A DNA stretch of 64,000 bases from Microbulbifer sp. MI-G. GTDB taxonomy: Bacteria > Pseudomonadota > Gammaproteobacteria > Pseudomonadales > Cellvibrionaceae. A model generated the notes under the pieces. It was not told the origin of the DNA, did not search any database, and saw nothing but the letters and a program-made list of their open reading frames with translations. The translations under genes were made by a program, and so were the position numbers. This document shows, piece after piece, positions 1 to 12,921 of the stretch. Position 1 is the stretch's first letter. Each line of letters opens with the position of its first letter. The stretch covers positions 2,655,501-2,719,500 of the forward strand of contig NZ_CP098023.1 in the NCBI RefSeq assembly GCF_030440425.1. Direction: 5' to 3'.

Positions 1-1747
1 CGTATTCATTGGATTTGAAGTCCGACAAACGTACGATTACGGGATTGGGTGTAAAGGCGGCCGCCAGAGTGGCAATCCCTTCCACCAGTTTTTCCACAAT
101 AAAGTCTTCCGGAGAGGGATAGCCGCCGATACGCTCACGGATATTCACTTGCAGATCCTGAGGCAGACTATCCAGCTCCAACAGTGCTTTTGGGTGGATA
201 CCGATCATGCGGTTCAGGATAAACTCAAGGCGCGCCAAACCGACACCCCGGTTGGGCACACGACTGAAGGCAAAGGCGCGATCAGGGTTGCCCACATTGA
301 GCATAATGTTAAAAGGCAGCTTGGGCATATCGCTGACCTCGGCCTCCTCGCGCCGAAAGTTCAGCTCACCGGACATCACAAAGCCGGTATCCCCCTCTGC
401 ACATGACACAGTTACCGGGGTGCCGTTTTGCAGGATCTCAGTGGCATTGCGGCAGCCCACCACCGCTGGAATACCCAGCTCCCGCGCCAGAATTGCCGCA
501 TGGCAGGTGCGGCCACCGCGATTGGTGACGATTGCACCGGCCTTTTTCAGAATCGGCTCCCAGTCCGGATCGGTCATATCGGTCACCAGGACTTCTCCAT
601 CCTGCATCTCTGCCATTCCCCTGGCAGAAATCAGTTTGCGCACGCGGCCGGTACCGATACGCTGGCCGATGGCACGGCCTTCGCACAACACTTCTCCGCG
701 TTCCTGCAGGCTGTAGCGTTCAATGCTGGTGCCCATGTCGCGGGAGCGCACCGTTTCCGGACGCGCCTGAATGATAAACAGCTCGCCGCTATCCCCATCC
801 TTGGCCCATTCAATATCCATCGGACGACCGTAGTGCTGTTCAATTTTGCGCGCCTGCAGCGCCAGGCGGGTCAACTCCTCATCATTGAGAGCAAAGCGCT
901 GGCAATCTTCTTGCGCCACCTGAACTGTCTTTACCGAGTAGCCGCACTCGCCACACTCGCCGTAGACCATTTTGATTGCCTTGCTACCCCGGTTGCGGCG
1001 CAAAATCGCCGGACGGCCCGCATCCAGCGCGGGCTTGTAAAGATAAAATTCATCGGGGTTTACCGCACCCTGCACCACCGTTTCCCCCAGGCCAAATGCC
1101 GCGGTAATAAAAATCACATCGCGAAAACCACTCTCGGTATCCAGGGTAAACATCACACCGGCAGCACCAGTTTCACTGCGCACCATATGCTGGATACCGG
1201 CACAGAGAGCCACCCCCATATTCCCGTAACCGGTGTGCTCCCGATAGGCAATGGCGCGGTCATTATAAAGAGAAGCAAAGACCCTTTTCACCGCCTGCAG
1301 CACTGATTCGATACCGCGGATATTCAGGAAGGTTTCCTGCTGCCCGGCAAAAGAGGCGTCCGGCAAGTCCTCTGCAGTGGCCGAAGAGCGCACCGCAACG
1401 GCGGTCTGGCCACCGCCCAAGGCCTCATAGCCTGCGCGAATTTCCCTCTCCAGTTGCGCGGGAAGCGGCGTTTGCAAAATCCAGTTGCGGATCTCCGCAC
1501 CGACTTGGGCAAGGGCCGTGACATCACTGACATCCAGCCCCCTCAGGCGCTCGGCAATACGCTGCGCCAACTGCCCCTGGGCAAGAAAAGCCCGGTAGGC
1601 TTCTGCATTGGTGGCGAAGCCCCCCGGCACACTGACACCGGCATCGGTGAGCGACCCGATCATCTCACCGAGCGATGCATTTTTACCGCCGACCTTGTCG
1701 ACATCATCCATACTCAGTTTTGCAAAGTCGATGGTGAAGTTCGTCAA
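1..1747 (-). CDS. ppsA: Phosphoenolpyruvate synthase, N-terminal part (cut by window start)
   Basis: Converts pyruvate, ATP and water to phosphoenolpyruvate, AMP and phosphate, the gluconeogenic reverse of pyruvate kinase. About 582 residues are visible: the N-terminal PEP/pyruvate-binding (ATP-grasp-like) domain with [11 protein letters not shown] near residue 20, then the phospho-histidine domain with GGRTCHAAI, whose catalytic His is at about residue 416 (codon at 500-502), close to His421 of the E. coli enzyme. The rest of the C-terminal barrel lies left of the window. The likely start is a TTG at 1745-1747, preceded by GAGG; no ATG fits before the conserved N-terminus. The gene is divergent from ppsR, which encodes its regulator, as in many proteobacteria. 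The identity is secure; the exact start is less so. Confidence 0.95.
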   Translation of the reverse strand, partial: MTNFTIDFAKLSMDDVDKVGGKNASLGEMIGSLTDAGVSVPGGFATNAEAYRAFLAQGQLAQRIAERLRGLDVSDVTALAQVGAEIRNWILQTPLPAQLEREIRAGYEALGGGQTAVAVRSSATAEDLPDASFAGQQETFLNIRGIESVLQAVKRVFASLYNDRAIAYREHTGYGNMGVALCAGIQHMVRSETGAAGVMFTLDTESGFRDVIFITAAFGLGETVVQGAVNPDEFYLYKPALDAGRPAILRRNRGSKAIKMVYGECGECGYSVKTVQVAQEDCQRFALNDEELTRLALQARKIEQHYGRPMDIEWAKDGDSGELFIIQARPETVRSRDMGTSIERYSLQERGEVLCEGRAIGQRIGTGRVRKLISARGMAEMQDGEVLVTDMTDPDWEPILKKAGAIVTNRGGRTCHAAILARELGIPAVVGCRNATEILQNGTPVTVSCAEGDTGFVMSGELNFRREEAEVSDMPKLPFNIMLNVGNPDRAFAFSRVPNRGVGLARLEFILNRMIGIHPKALLELDSLPQDLQVNIRERIGGYPSPEDFIVEKLVEGIATLAAAFTPNPVIVRLSDFKSNEY

Positions 1748-1835
1748 GTGAAGGCCCTCTAAAATCCTGTGTCTGTGGCGGCTGATTATAAGGATGCGGC
1801 TTGTAAAAAATAGCCCGGAAAAAGCGGCGGGCTTG

Positions 1836-1852
1836 TTGTAAATTTTCTACAA
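1836..1852. promoter_or_regulatory. Palindrome in the ppsA-ppsR divergent promoter region
   Basis: TTGTA and TACAA arms flank a 7-nt AT-rich centre in the 204-bp gap between ppsA and ppsR. It resembles an operator for a dimeric regulator. No known regulator is assigned; this is a visual observation only. A possible -10 for ppsR, TATACT, lies at 1902-1907 without a convincing -35. Confidence 0.3.
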
Positions 1853-1951
1853 GGTCATGGAAAGCATGAAAATAAAAGTCCCCTGACAGCACACCTCTTA
1901 TTATACTAACGCCCCTGAACCAGAGGCCCTTGCAACAACCCGAGAAGAGAT

Positions 1952-2779
1952 GTGGCAAAAGACAAGCGTACCGCCTTTTTTATTTCCGATGGAACCGGAC
2001 TCACTGTGGAGGCTATTGGCCACAGTCTGCTGGCGCAGTTTCAGGACCAGCATCTCGAGCAGGTTACGCTGCCTTATATCGACTCTGCCAGCAAGGTCCA
2101 GCAGGCTCTACAGCGTATTGAAAAGGCCGCCAGCGAGTCGGGATTACAGCCCATCATTATCACCAGCATTGTGTCCGACCAGATTCGCCAACAACTGCAC
2201 CAGAGCCCGGCCCTGATGCTAGATATTTTCGAAAACTACCTGACGCCCCTTGCCAGTCTCTTCAATCGGGACCCCGCCCAATCGGTCAACATCTCGCGCG
2301 GAATTGCCGACAGTCACCGCTACAATGACCGCATCCAGGCGGTGCACTTCGCCATGGACAACGACGACGGGCGCCGCACCAGCGGGTTCGAGCAGGCGGA
2401 TGTGGTTCTCCTCGGAGTCTCCCGCTCCGGCAAGACCCCCACCTGCCTGTACCTGGCTCTGCAATTCGGCCTGCGCGCGGCCAACTACCCGATTACCGAA
2501 GAGGACATGGATTCCACCAATCTACCGAGAATACTGCTTCCCTACCGCCGCAAGCTCTTCGGACTGACCATAGATCCGACTCGTCTGGTGCAGATTAGAC
2601 AGGAAAGACGCGCCAACAGCCGCTACGCTTCTAAGGAGCAGTGTGATTTTGAGGTGCGCCAGGTTGAACAGATGTTGAGGCGGGCCCAGGTACCCTTCCT
2701 CGATGCCACACAACTCTCGGTGGAAGAGCTTGCCACCCGTCTCATGTCCCAGGCCGGCATCGAGCGAAGAATTGACTAA
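1952..2779 (+). CDS. ppsR: PEP synthase regulatory protein (bifunctional kinase/pyrophosphorylase)
   Basis: A DUF299 family protein that inactivates PEP synthase by ADP-dependent phosphorylation of a Thr near the catalytic His, and reactivates it by Pi-dependent phosphorolysis. The 275 residues match the family (277 in E. coli). A P-loop GVSRSGKTPT sits near residue 153 and the N-terminus FFISDGTGLT is typical. The start is GTG at 1952, with AGAAGAG just upstream; an ATG two bases earlier is in another frame. The gene is divergent from ppsA, its substrate. The pabB start lies 73 bp downstream on the same strand, so the two may be co-transcribed. The assignment follows from family motifs and gene order. 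Confidence 0.96.
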   Translation: MAKDKRTAFFISDGTGLTVEAIGHSLLAQFQDQHLEQVTLPYIDSASKVQQALQRIEKAASESGLQPIIITSIVSDQIRQQLHQSPALMLDIFENYLTPLASLFNRDPAQSVNISRGIADSHRYNDRIQAVHFAMDNDDGRRTSGFEQADVVLLGVSRSGKTPTCLYLALQFGLRAANYPITEEDMDSTNLPRILLPYRRKLFGLTIDPTRLVQIRQERRANSRYASKEQCDFEVRQVEQMLRRAQVPFLDATQLSVEELATRLMSQAGIERRID

Positions 2780-2852
2780 AGTGCCCCCCGGCCTTTTCTA
2801 GCTGCCGCAAACTGTGTAGTGTGCGCCGTCTTACGGATGGCCGTGTTGTAAA

Positions 2853-4184
2853 ATGAAAATTGTCTCTCTGCCCTATTCGCTTAACTCAGCAGCCGCTTTC
2901 ACCGCAGTGGCCGACCTACCGGTACCTGTCTGGCTCGACAGTGGCCGGCCACTGTGCAGTGGCGGCCGCTATGATATTGTCAGTGCAGACCCACTGAATA
3001 CCCTGGTTCTAGGTGCCGACAGTCCAGGACCGTTTACCCAGGTGGATGACCTGATACGCGAACTCTGCCCACAGGACAGAAACTCGCAATTGCCCTTTTG
3101 TGGCGGTGCCATTGGCTACGCCGGCTATGAGCTGGGGGTAGAGGGCAATTACCTGCCGGCAGACCTCCGCCCAACCGACCTGCCCGCAGGCTTTTTCGGG
3201 CTTTACAGTTGGGCTTTTATCGCGGATCACCAGTTGGGCAGCAGTCATCTGATCTTTCACCCCGCCTGCCCGGCCCGACAAGTGCGAGAGTTGATCGGCC
3301 GGTTTAAATCCATACAGTGGCAGACGTCCCCCATGCCGGGCGAATTCCGCCTGTTGGCCCCCTTCGAGCACGAGCTGAGTGCCGAGGGTTACCGCGCGCG
3401 TATTGAACGGATTCTAGGGTACATCGCTGCCGGCGACGTGTATCAGGCGAATTTTACCCAACGCTTTTGCGCCCCCTACGAGGGCGACCTCTTCAGCGCC
3501 TACCTTGCCCTGCGCAAGCGGGCTGCAGGGCCTTTTTCAGCCTATATGGCGCTGCCCCAAGGCAGTCTGCTGAGTATGTCACCGGAGCGGTTTATTCGCG
3601 CCGATGGCTGCAGCCTGCGCAGTGAGCCCATCAAAGGCACTGCCGCCAGGGCGGCCGATGCACCCGGGGACCAACAGGCGGCCTCAGCCCTGCAGAAAAG
3701 TCCGAAGGACCGCGCTGAGAACCTGATGATTGTGGATTTGCTGCGCAACGATTTCAGCAAGCGGTGTCGCAGTGGCAGTGTACGCGTGCCCGAACTGTTT
3801 CAACTGGCCAGCTTCGCCAATGTGCATCACTTGGTCAGTATTGTTACCGGAGAAATGCCCGAAGACACCGCCTACAGCGAGCTGTTAGCCGCCTGTTTTC
3901 CCGGTGGTTCCATAACCGGGGCACCAAAGCGACGCTCCATGGAGGTGATTCGCGAACTGGAGTCAAGCCCAAGGGGGGTCTATTGCGGCAGTATCGGCTA
4001 TATCAGCAGCTGTGGCCGTGCCGACACCAACATTGCCATCCGCACCTTTACTGCCAGCAAGGGCCGTATAACATGTGCAGCAGGCGGTGGTATTGTTGCA
4101 GATTCCGAGCCGGCAGCCGAGCACCGGGAATGCCTTGCCAAGGTCAACCTGCTGCTGGAGACCACTGAGCAGTTTCTCTGCTAA
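2853..4184 (+). CDS. pabB: Aminodeoxychorismate synthase component I
   Basis: Makes 4-amino-4-deoxychorismate from chorismate and ammonia supplied by PabA, the first step of the p-aminobenzoate branch of folate synthesis. At 443 residues it is the usual length. The chorismate-binding domain fills the C-terminal half; the sequence SEPIKGTAAR carries the Lys of PIKGT, which separates PabB from TrpE (PIAGT). GGSITGAPK and the terminal GGGIVADS are family hallmarks. The partner for the next step, pabC, is in this window at 24,590-25,360. No glutaminase gene is adjacent. The start is ATG at 2853 after a weak Shine-Dalgarno; homologues begin at a similar place. Confidence 0.95.
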   Translation: MKIVSLPYSLNSAAAFTAVADLPVPVWLDSGRPLCSGGRYDIVSADPLNTLVLGADSPGPFTQVDDLIRELCPQDRNSQLPFCGGAIGYAGYELGVEGNYLPADLRPTDLPAGFFGLYSWAFIADHQLGSSHLIFHPACPARQVRELIGRFKSIQWQTSPMPGEFRLLAPFEHELSAEGYRARIERILGYIAAGDVYQANFTQRFCAPYEGDLFSAYLALRKRAAGPFSAYMALPQGSLLSMSPERFIRADGCSLRSEPIKGTAARAADAPGDQQAASALQKSPKDRAENLMIVDLLRNDFSKRCRSGSVRVPELFQLASFANVHHLVSIVTGEMPEDTAYSELLAACFPGGSITGAPKRRSMEVIRELESSPRGVYCGSIGYISSCGRADTNIAIRTFTASKGRITCAAGGGIVADSEPAAEHRECLAKVNLLLETTEQFLC

Positions 4185-4368
4185 TACAGTGGATCCACAC
4201 CTCGACCGAAGTTTGCCTTACATCTTGGGCAATCTGCTGTTTTGGGGTGCTTATACAGCGTTTGGTTATAGAAGTATCAAAGATTGATATTTCATAGTTA
4301 TTAAAGATGCTGATAATTTCAATGCCAGAAGTGGTCTGTGCCCTAACATTCGAATCTAGGAACCTACC

Positions 4369-4653
4369 GTGAAGATCACGCTGGTTAAAAAAGTGCTCGC
4401 CGATGGCTCCCTCTGCGGCAAATGTCGCGACGTACAGGAGCGGCTGGAAGCAAAAGGACACCTCAGCCTGATTGACCGGACGCTGATCGCGGATGTGCGC
4501 GATCCCCAGAGCGCCGGTATTACAATCGCCCGCCAGTACAAGGTTGAGCGCGCCCCTTTCTTTATCGTTGAGCGGGAAGGTCAAGAGGCGGAAATCTACA
4601 CCATTTACGCCAAGTTTGCCAAAGAGGTTTTGCAGCCAGCGGGTCGGCTCTAG
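4369..4653 (+). CDS. Small thioredoxin/glutaredoxin-like protein with a CGKC motif
   Basis: A 94-residue protein with a short beta-alpha start, a C-G-K-C pair near residues 16-19, and a cis-proline-like APFF segment near residue 63. This is the order expected for a thioredoxin-fold protein without an N-terminal helix. No signal peptide is seen, so it should be cytoplasmic. The start is GTG at 4369 with AGGA upstream; no ATG is available. It is convergent with cysB, whose 3' end is 41 bp away, which makes a role in sulfur or thiol metabolism possible but unproven. It is not one of the standard Grx or Trx proteins. I do not recognise a named gene. Confidence 0.7.
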   Translation: MKITLVKKVLADGSLCGKCRDVQERLEAKGHLSLIDRTLIADVRDPQSAGITIARQYKVERAPFFIVEREGQEAEIYTIYAKFAKEVLQPAGRL

Positions 4654-4694
4654 CCCTGCTCACCCCCGCTTCTCACTCCCGATAGCGCCCCCAC

Positions 4695-5687
<993 letters not shown>

Positions 5688-5875
5688 TCACCCCGCCCCA
5701 AGGCGAGCGCCACGCTGACAGATAAATTGTTTGTTATAAAGAACATCAAAAATTATGCGCAAAAAGAATAGCAGTGAATGCTAACCCAGACCAACTGACG
5801 GACGAATATCCAGTTTAGAGGGGCGGGTGTCAATCAGATTTGGGAAACCCGTCCCATTCTGCGCGGCTGTTGCGG

Positions 5876-6778
5876 TTATGATTCAATATTGGCAATACCG
5901 TGGGGAACATGGCCAGTAGCTACATGCTCAGCGGCTGACGCACAGTGGTCGAGTTGGTCGTCAAAAAAGACATCGGCACCAAAAGCACGCAGAAACGCTC
6001 CCTTGGGCAGCCCTCCGAGAAAGACGGACTCATCCACACGTATATCCCAGGCACGCAGTGTACGGATTACCCGCTCGTGCGCCGGTGCTGACCTCGCCGT
6101 GACAAGCGCGGTGCGGATAGGGCAGGCATCCGGCTCGAACTCCGCCTGCAATTTCTGCAAAGCCTCCAGAAAACCCTTGAAGGGGCCACCGCCCAGCGGT
6201 TTCTGCGCCGAAGCGCGCTCCACCTCGGTGAAAGCGGCAAGCCCGTCGCGTTTGTAAACCTGCTCCGCCTCGTCAGAAAAAATGACTGCATCACCGTCAA
6301 AGGCAAAGCGTAACACGTCTTCCTGCTGCTCATGGCCGCCACCCGCCACCAGGGTGGCCGCCGCCACACCCTGCTCCAGGGCACGCCTGACATCCAGCCC
6401 ATCCGTGGACAGGAACAAATCACAGCCGAAAGGGCCAATATAGCGATAGGGACTCTCGCCATTGCAAAAGGCTGCGCGGGTTATATCCAGTCCATAGTGC
6501 TCAATGGAGTTAAAAATACGCAGGCCGGTATCGGCACTGTTGCGGGAAAGCAGAATCACCTCCACACGGGGTTCGCCTCCCAGCAACTTATTGATCTTGA
6601 GGAATTTCTCTACCAGCGGAAAAGCGTCACCCTTGTCCAGAATGTCATTCTCACGCTCAACCTGATACCTGGAAAACGCATACAACCCCTGTTCTTCAAA
6701 CACGCGGTGACTGTCGTTCAGGTTAAACAATGCCCGGGAAGAAATTGCAATAACCAGCTTATCCGGCAGGGTGCTCAT
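5876..6778 (-). CDS. 5'-nucleotidase, cytosolic type I-like
   Basis: A 300-residue member of the 5'-nucleotidase family related to eukaryotic cN-I (Pfam 5-nucleotidase, PF06189), which dephosphorylates nucleoside 5'-monophosphates such as AMP. The N-terminal segment VIAISSRALFNLNDSHRVF and the C-terminal VFLGGLPKGAFLRAFGADVFFDDQ are typical; the acidic FFDD near the end is expected to bind magnesium in this HAD-like fold. The start at 6778 has GAGGG nearby. The frame stays open 216 bp further upstream to 6994, but that extension has no recognisable similarity. No signal peptide, so cytoplasmic. The gene appears monocistronic. Confidence 0.85.
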   Translation of the reverse strand: MSTLPDKLVIAISSRALFNLNDSHRVFEEQGLYAFSRYQVERENDILDKGDAFPLVEKFLKINKLLGGEPRVEVILLSRNSADTGLRIFNSIEHYGLDITRAAFCNGESPYRYIGPFGCDLFLSTDGLDVRRALEQGVAAATLVAGGGHEQQEDVLRFAFDGDAVIFSDEAEQVYKRDGLAAFTEVERASAQKPLGGGPFKGFLEALQKLQAEFEPDACPIRTALVTARSAPAHERVIRTLRAWDIRVDESVFLGGLPKGAFLRAFGADVFFDDQLDHCASAAEHVATGHVPHGIANIES

Positions 6779-7346
6779 CAGCGGACCCTCGCAACAGATG
6801 GCACTCCGTACCAGTAGCACGCCGTTACTGCCACTGGCGACCGCCCGCAACCCATGAGGTGCCACGTCAACTGTGGCTTCACCAACCTGACAAGCCACGG
6901 CCTGCCCCTGGCACAGACATTGGGTTGACCACGGGCCAAAAGCCGCCTGGTAGTAGAGTAATTCTGCCGGAGTGCTCCACACACGCGGACCCACCTAGGC
7001 CCACACATGGATATATGCTGACAATTGCGCGTTTGTCCCCTGATGTTGGACAAGATTGACCCTCCGGTAATGACTCAGGGTACTTTATCACCAATCCGCC
7101 CTACCATCTCAATGTAAGGGCGATTCCACAGGCACACCGGGGAAATCGGCAAGCGAAACCAGCTTCACCGAAAATTCTGCCTTGGGGCGATTCTATCGGA
7201 CTGTGTCATCCAAGACTTTTTTGCACTGATTGCCGATCAAACGTCGGTGTCGCTATGACCGCACCCAGGATTGTTAGAGGCCGTGTCACTGGCCAATGTG
7301 CCACAAAGTGGTTACAGCCACCGGCCTCAGATTAGAGATAAACGGC
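6779..7346. other. 568-bp gap without a supported gene
   Basis: Lies between the 5'-nucleotidase start and the puuB-like stop. Several overlapping frames of 70-90 codons exist on both strands, none with a recognisable product. An in-frame extension of the nucleotidase up to 6994 (GTG start) is open but unsupported. I see no RNA gene or clear terminator. Confidence 0.5.
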
Positions 7347-8636
7347 TTAACGACCGAATCGATCCAGCAGGCTGTGATAGAGCATTCCCAGCACCAGGCA
7401 GGGCCAGCGCAGCAGCGTTCCCCCCGGAAAACGGTGCGCAGGTAACTGCGCCAGGATATCAAAGTGCTCTTCTGTACCGGCGATCACTTCCGCAAGCAGT
7501 TTTCCGGCAAAAGTCGCTGTGGGGACACCGTGGCCTGAATAGCCCTGACTGTAATACACATTCGGCTCTAACCTGCCTAAATTTGGCAGGCGATTCAGAG
7601 TGATGGCAAGGGTGCCTCCCCAACCGTAGTCAATCCGTATATTGGCTAACTGGGGATAGACGCGCAGCATATACTTGCGCACAAAGCCAGGTATATCCTT
7701 GGGAAATCTGGTCGTGTAGTTTTCCCCCCCGCCAAAAATCAGGCGATTATCGCCGGAAAGCTTCCAGTAATTGATCACAAAGAGGGTATCCTGCACAGCG
7801 TAATCATTGGCGATCAACTCTTTGCCCAGCGATATCGATAGTGGCTCAGTGGCAAGCACAAAATTATTAATCGGCATTATCCTGCCAGCCAGGCGCGGCT
7901 CAAGTTTCCCGAGATACCCATTGCAGGCCAGCACAATATTGCGCGCTTTAACCTGCCCGCTTACCGTTTCAACTGTACAGGAGCTCCCGCCTCGATAACA
8001 CAACGCCCGGCTGTGCTCATAGAGGTCAACACCGGAAGCGGCACAGGCCGATGCCAGCCCCAGAGCGTAACTCAAGGGGTGTAGATGCAGAGAGCCACGA
8101 TCCAGCTGCCCGCCCAGATAGCGCTTGGAGCCAACAAGATCGCGAACTTCTCCCCTATCCACATAGCGGATACGGCTGTAGCCGTAACGCTCCTGCAACA
8201 GTTGCACTTCTCTGCGCAGATCACTGTCATGGCTGGACTTGGCTGCCAGGCGCATAATACCGCGCTTCAGGTCACACTGAATAGTGTGTTTTTCGATCAG
8301 GTGTTCAACAAGCTGTACCGCCTCGACACTGAACTGCCACATTGTGTGTGCCGTATCCTTGCCGAGCATGTTCTCCAGGTCGGCCTGACTGCGGCGCTGG
8401 CCCACCCCAACATGGCCGCCATTGCGACCCGATGCGCCCCAGCCAACCCGCTCCGCCTCCACAACTGCCACCTTGTAGCCCCGCTCTGCCAGATGTAATG
8501 CAGTGGAAAGCCCTGTGTACCCGGCGCCAACCACACAGACATCCACAGAAACAGGGCCGGTCAACCGGGGAAAAGACGTTGCAGCAGTTGCACTTGCTGC
8601 GTAGTAGGAATCTGCGTGGCCCTGTAACTTTTTCAT
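7347..8636 (-). CDS. puuB: FAD-dependent amine oxidoreductase, gamma-glutamylputrescine oxidase-like
   Basis: A DAO-family flavoprotein of 429 residues. The dinucleotide-binding GAGYTGLSTALHLAERG motif starts near residue 37, followed by WGASGRNGGHVG, the signature of PuuB/OrdL proteins that oxidise gamma-glutamylputrescine to the aldehyde. The C-terminal GYSGHGVPTATFAGKLLAE closes the FAD site. It is divergent from a glutamine-synthetase-like PuuA homologue 245 bp away, which supports a role in polyamine catabolism. The rest of the pathway (PuuC aldehyde dehydrogenase, PuuD hydrolase, PuuP importer, PuuR repressor) is absent here, so the precise substrate is inferred. Other amine oxidases share the fold. 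Confidence 0.8.
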   Translation of the reverse strand: MKKLQGHADSYYAASATAATSFPRLTGPVSVDVCVVGAGYTGLSTALHLAERGYKVAVVEAERVGWGASGRNGGHVGVGQRRSQADLENMLGKDTAHTMWQFSVEAVQLVEHLIEKHTIQCDLKRGIMRLAAKSSHDSDLRREVQLLQERYGYSRIRYVDRGEVRDLVGSKRYLGGQLDRGSLHLHPLSYALGLASACAASGVDLYEHSRALCYRGGSSCTVETVSGQVKARNIVLACNGYLGKLEPRLAGRIMPINNFVLATEPLSISLGKELIANDYAVQDTLFVINYWKLSGDNRLIFGGGENYTTRFPKDIPGFVRKYMLRVYPQLANIRIDYGWGGTLAITLNRLPNLGRLEPNVYYSQGYSGHGVPTATFAGKLLAEVIAGTEEHFDILAQLPAHRFPGGTLLRWPCLVLGMLYHSLLDRFGR

Positions 8637-8881
8637 TTACTGGCGATCCTTCAAGTACACCAACGCGTTACTCCATGCCAAAGTCGAATCAATAACCAGA
8701 CCATATTGAATAGCGAGGCGTATTTTTATGCTCATCAAAATCCCCATGTCACCCTATACTGCTGACGACAACCGCCGCGGTATCTACGCTGGGGCAATCC
8801 GCAAGGCAGCACCCCCAGACTGCAGTCCCAAAGTATACTAAAGCAATACTACTGGCAGGAGCATTTGCCCAAAGGGGCTCC

Positions 8882-10216
8882 ATGGACAAAATCAAGCACT
8901 GGCTCGCAGAGCACAAAATTGCCGAAGTGGAATGTCTGGTGCCGGATATGTCGGGCAATGCCAGAGGAAAATTCACCCCCACAGACAAGTTCCTGACCCA
9001 GGACAGCCGCTTACCGGAAAGTATTCTGGTGCAAACCGTCACCGGTGGCTTTGTGGATGAGCACAATACACTGGTGGATCCGGCGGATACCGATATGCTG
9101 CTGGTGCCCGATCCCAATTCCGTTCGCCTCAACCCCTGGGCCAATGACCCCACTGCACAGATTGTCCATGACTGCTACACACGGGATGGCCAGCCGCATC
9201 CCATCAGCACACGCAATATTCTCAAATTTATTATAGAAAAATATCTATCAAAGGGTTGGAGACCGGTCGTGGCACCGGAAGTGGAATTTTATCTCATCAA
9301 GCGCAATCTGAATCCCGATGAAAAGCTTTCCGCCCCCGTTGGCCGTTCAGGACGCACGGAAAAAAACCGGCAGCCCTATAGCATTGATGCAGCGAATGAA
9401 TATGAACCCATCATTGAAGATATGTACGATTTCTGTGAAGCACAGGGCTTGGATGTAGACACGCTGATACACGAATCGGGCACCGCACAGATGGAAATCA
9501 ACTTCCTCCATGGCGACCCTTTAACAATTGCCGACCAGGTTTTTACTTTTAAGCGCACCGTGCGCGAGACCGCTCTGCGCCACGGTATTTATGCAACCTT
9601 TATGGCAAAACCCATGCAGGATGAACCCGGTAGTGCGCTACACCTCCACCAAAGTGTTGTCAGTGTGAAAACCGGGGAGAATATTTTTGTTGATAATCAC
9701 GGAAAAGAAAATGATAATTTTCTGAATTTTATTGGCGGCATGCAAAAATACACCCCCGGATTTATCAGCTTCTTTGCCCCTAACGTAAATTCCTACCGGC
9801 GTTTTATCCCGGAAATGGCAGCGCCAATCAGTTTACACTGGGGATACGATAACCGCACTACAGGACTTCGAGTGCCCGATAGCACGCCAGCAGGAAAAAG
9901 GCTGGAAAACCGCTTCCCCGGTGCCGACTGTAATCCCTACCTGGCAATTGCTGCCTCCCTTGCCTGCGGCTATCTGGGCATGATCAATGAAGTGGCACCG
10001 AGTGCACCGTATCAGGGCGACTGCTCAAAAGAGCCCATTACTCTGCCCCGCACACAGGAGCATGCGCTCAGCCTCTTATTGGAATGCAGTGAGGCTGCTG
10101 AAATATTTGGCAGCAAGTTCGTAAAAGCATGGAGTGCCATAAAACGCGATGAATATGAAGAATTCAATAGAGTTATCAGTTCCTGGGAGAGGGAATTTCT
10201 CCTTCTAAACGTGTAA
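8882..10216 (+). CDS. puuA: Glutamine synthetase-like gamma-glutamylputrescine synthetase
   Basis: A GS-III/PuuA-type ATP-dependent ligase of 444 residues that is expected to join glutamate to an amine such as putrescine. It has an N-terminal beta-grasp part (VECLVPDMSGNARGK) and a catalytic domain with PEVEFYL, ESGTAQMEINF, GSALHLHQS and the ATP/Arg segment DNRTTGLRVP. The Tyr adenylylation region of true GlnA is not evident. The neighbouring divergent puuB-like oxidase argues for amine catabolism rather than nitrogen assimilation. The ATG at 8882 was chosen; there is a GGGGCTCC stretch just before it rather than a classic Shine-Dalgarno. Alternative: a glutamine synthetase acting on another monoamine. 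Confidence 0.82.
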   Translation: MDKIKHWLAEHKIAEVECLVPDMSGNARGKFTPTDKFLTQDSRLPESILVQTVTGGFVDEHNTLVDPADTDMLLVPDPNSVRLNPWANDPTAQIVHDCYTRDGQPHPISTRNILKFIIEKYLSKGWRPVVAPEVEFYLIKRNLNPDEKLSAPVGRSGRTEKNRQPYSIDAANEYEPIIEDMYDFCEAQGLDVDTLIHESGTAQMEINFLHGDPLTIADQVFTFKRTVRETALRHGIYATFMAKPMQDEPGSALHLHQSVVSVKTGENIFVDNHGKENDNFLNFIGGMQKYTPGFISFFAPNVNSYRRFIPEMAAPISLHWGYDNRTTGLRVPDSTPAGKRLENRFPGADCNPYLAIAASLACGYLGMINEVAPSAPYQGDCSKEPITLPRTQEHALSLLLECSEAAEIFGSKFVKAWSAIKRDEYEEFNRVISSWEREFLLLNV

Positions 10217-10433
10217 ACATCCCTAAAGAATAATCTCGAACTTTTCTGCAAATAATTAATTAACTGGCGTACCGTTTATACGATGTTTACTTCCCATCCA
10301 CCAAAAAAATTATCCGGCAGGATATTAACTTCTGATTTGTGACTACCTGGGCAAAACTATCGAAAACATTTAAAATAAATGAATTTTCCATGATTTTTTT
10401 ATTGCCAGCATGTGTATGCAGAGTACTCTTTCA

Positions 10434-10454
10434 GTACCCGACAATATCGGGTAC
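10434..10454. promoter_or_regulatory. Perfect inverted repeat upstream of the M4 protease gene
   Basis: GTACCCGA and TCGGGTAC arms surround the 5-nt loop CAATA. A related, inverted-looking motif ACCGGGTATCCGGTTT lies near 10,600, just before the protease Shine-Dalgarno. Either operators or a stem-loop in the leader could explain this. The rest of the 431-bp gap (10,217-10,647) is AT-rich on the left and shows no gene. Confidence 0.4.
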
Positions 10455-10629
10455 CCGGTTTGAGAAAGCGTGCGTCAATACCGCAAATGCGGCCCTACCC
10501 CCTTGACGCCCGGTCACCTTCTGACGTCTTACCAAACACAAAGACCGGCCAGTACCCGCCAGGTTTTCCACACTTCCCCACAAGGGAGGATTTCCGGTAC
10601 CGGGTATCCGGTTTCGTATAAAAAAGTAA

Positions 10630-12780
<2,151 letters not shown>

Positions 12781-12898
12781 ACCCGTGCACCGACCACTGT
12801 ATCGGTGACGGGCCCAGGCCAATTAACGAGGTATCTTGTGGCTATCCCCGCATTGGCGCGAGACTGGGGAACGCAAGCCGATCAGTGCCAACAAGAAA

Positions 12899-12921
12899 GG
12901 CGGCCCCTTGGCCGCCCTTTT
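12899..12921. terminator. Bidirectional hairpin between the protease and the AGCS symporter
   Basis: GGCGGCC and GGCCGCC arms with a CCTT loop. A CTTTT run follows on the plus strand (its last T shared with the symporter stop) and TTTCTTG on the minus strand. It sits directly after the symporter stop codon and 118 bp past the protease stop. Confidence 0.75.

Noticed and set aside
149..1306. Plus-strand frames of 85-292 codons opposite ppsA
   Set aside because: They are antisense to the conserved PEP synthase reading and lack any recognisable domain; GC-rich codon bias creates such shadows.
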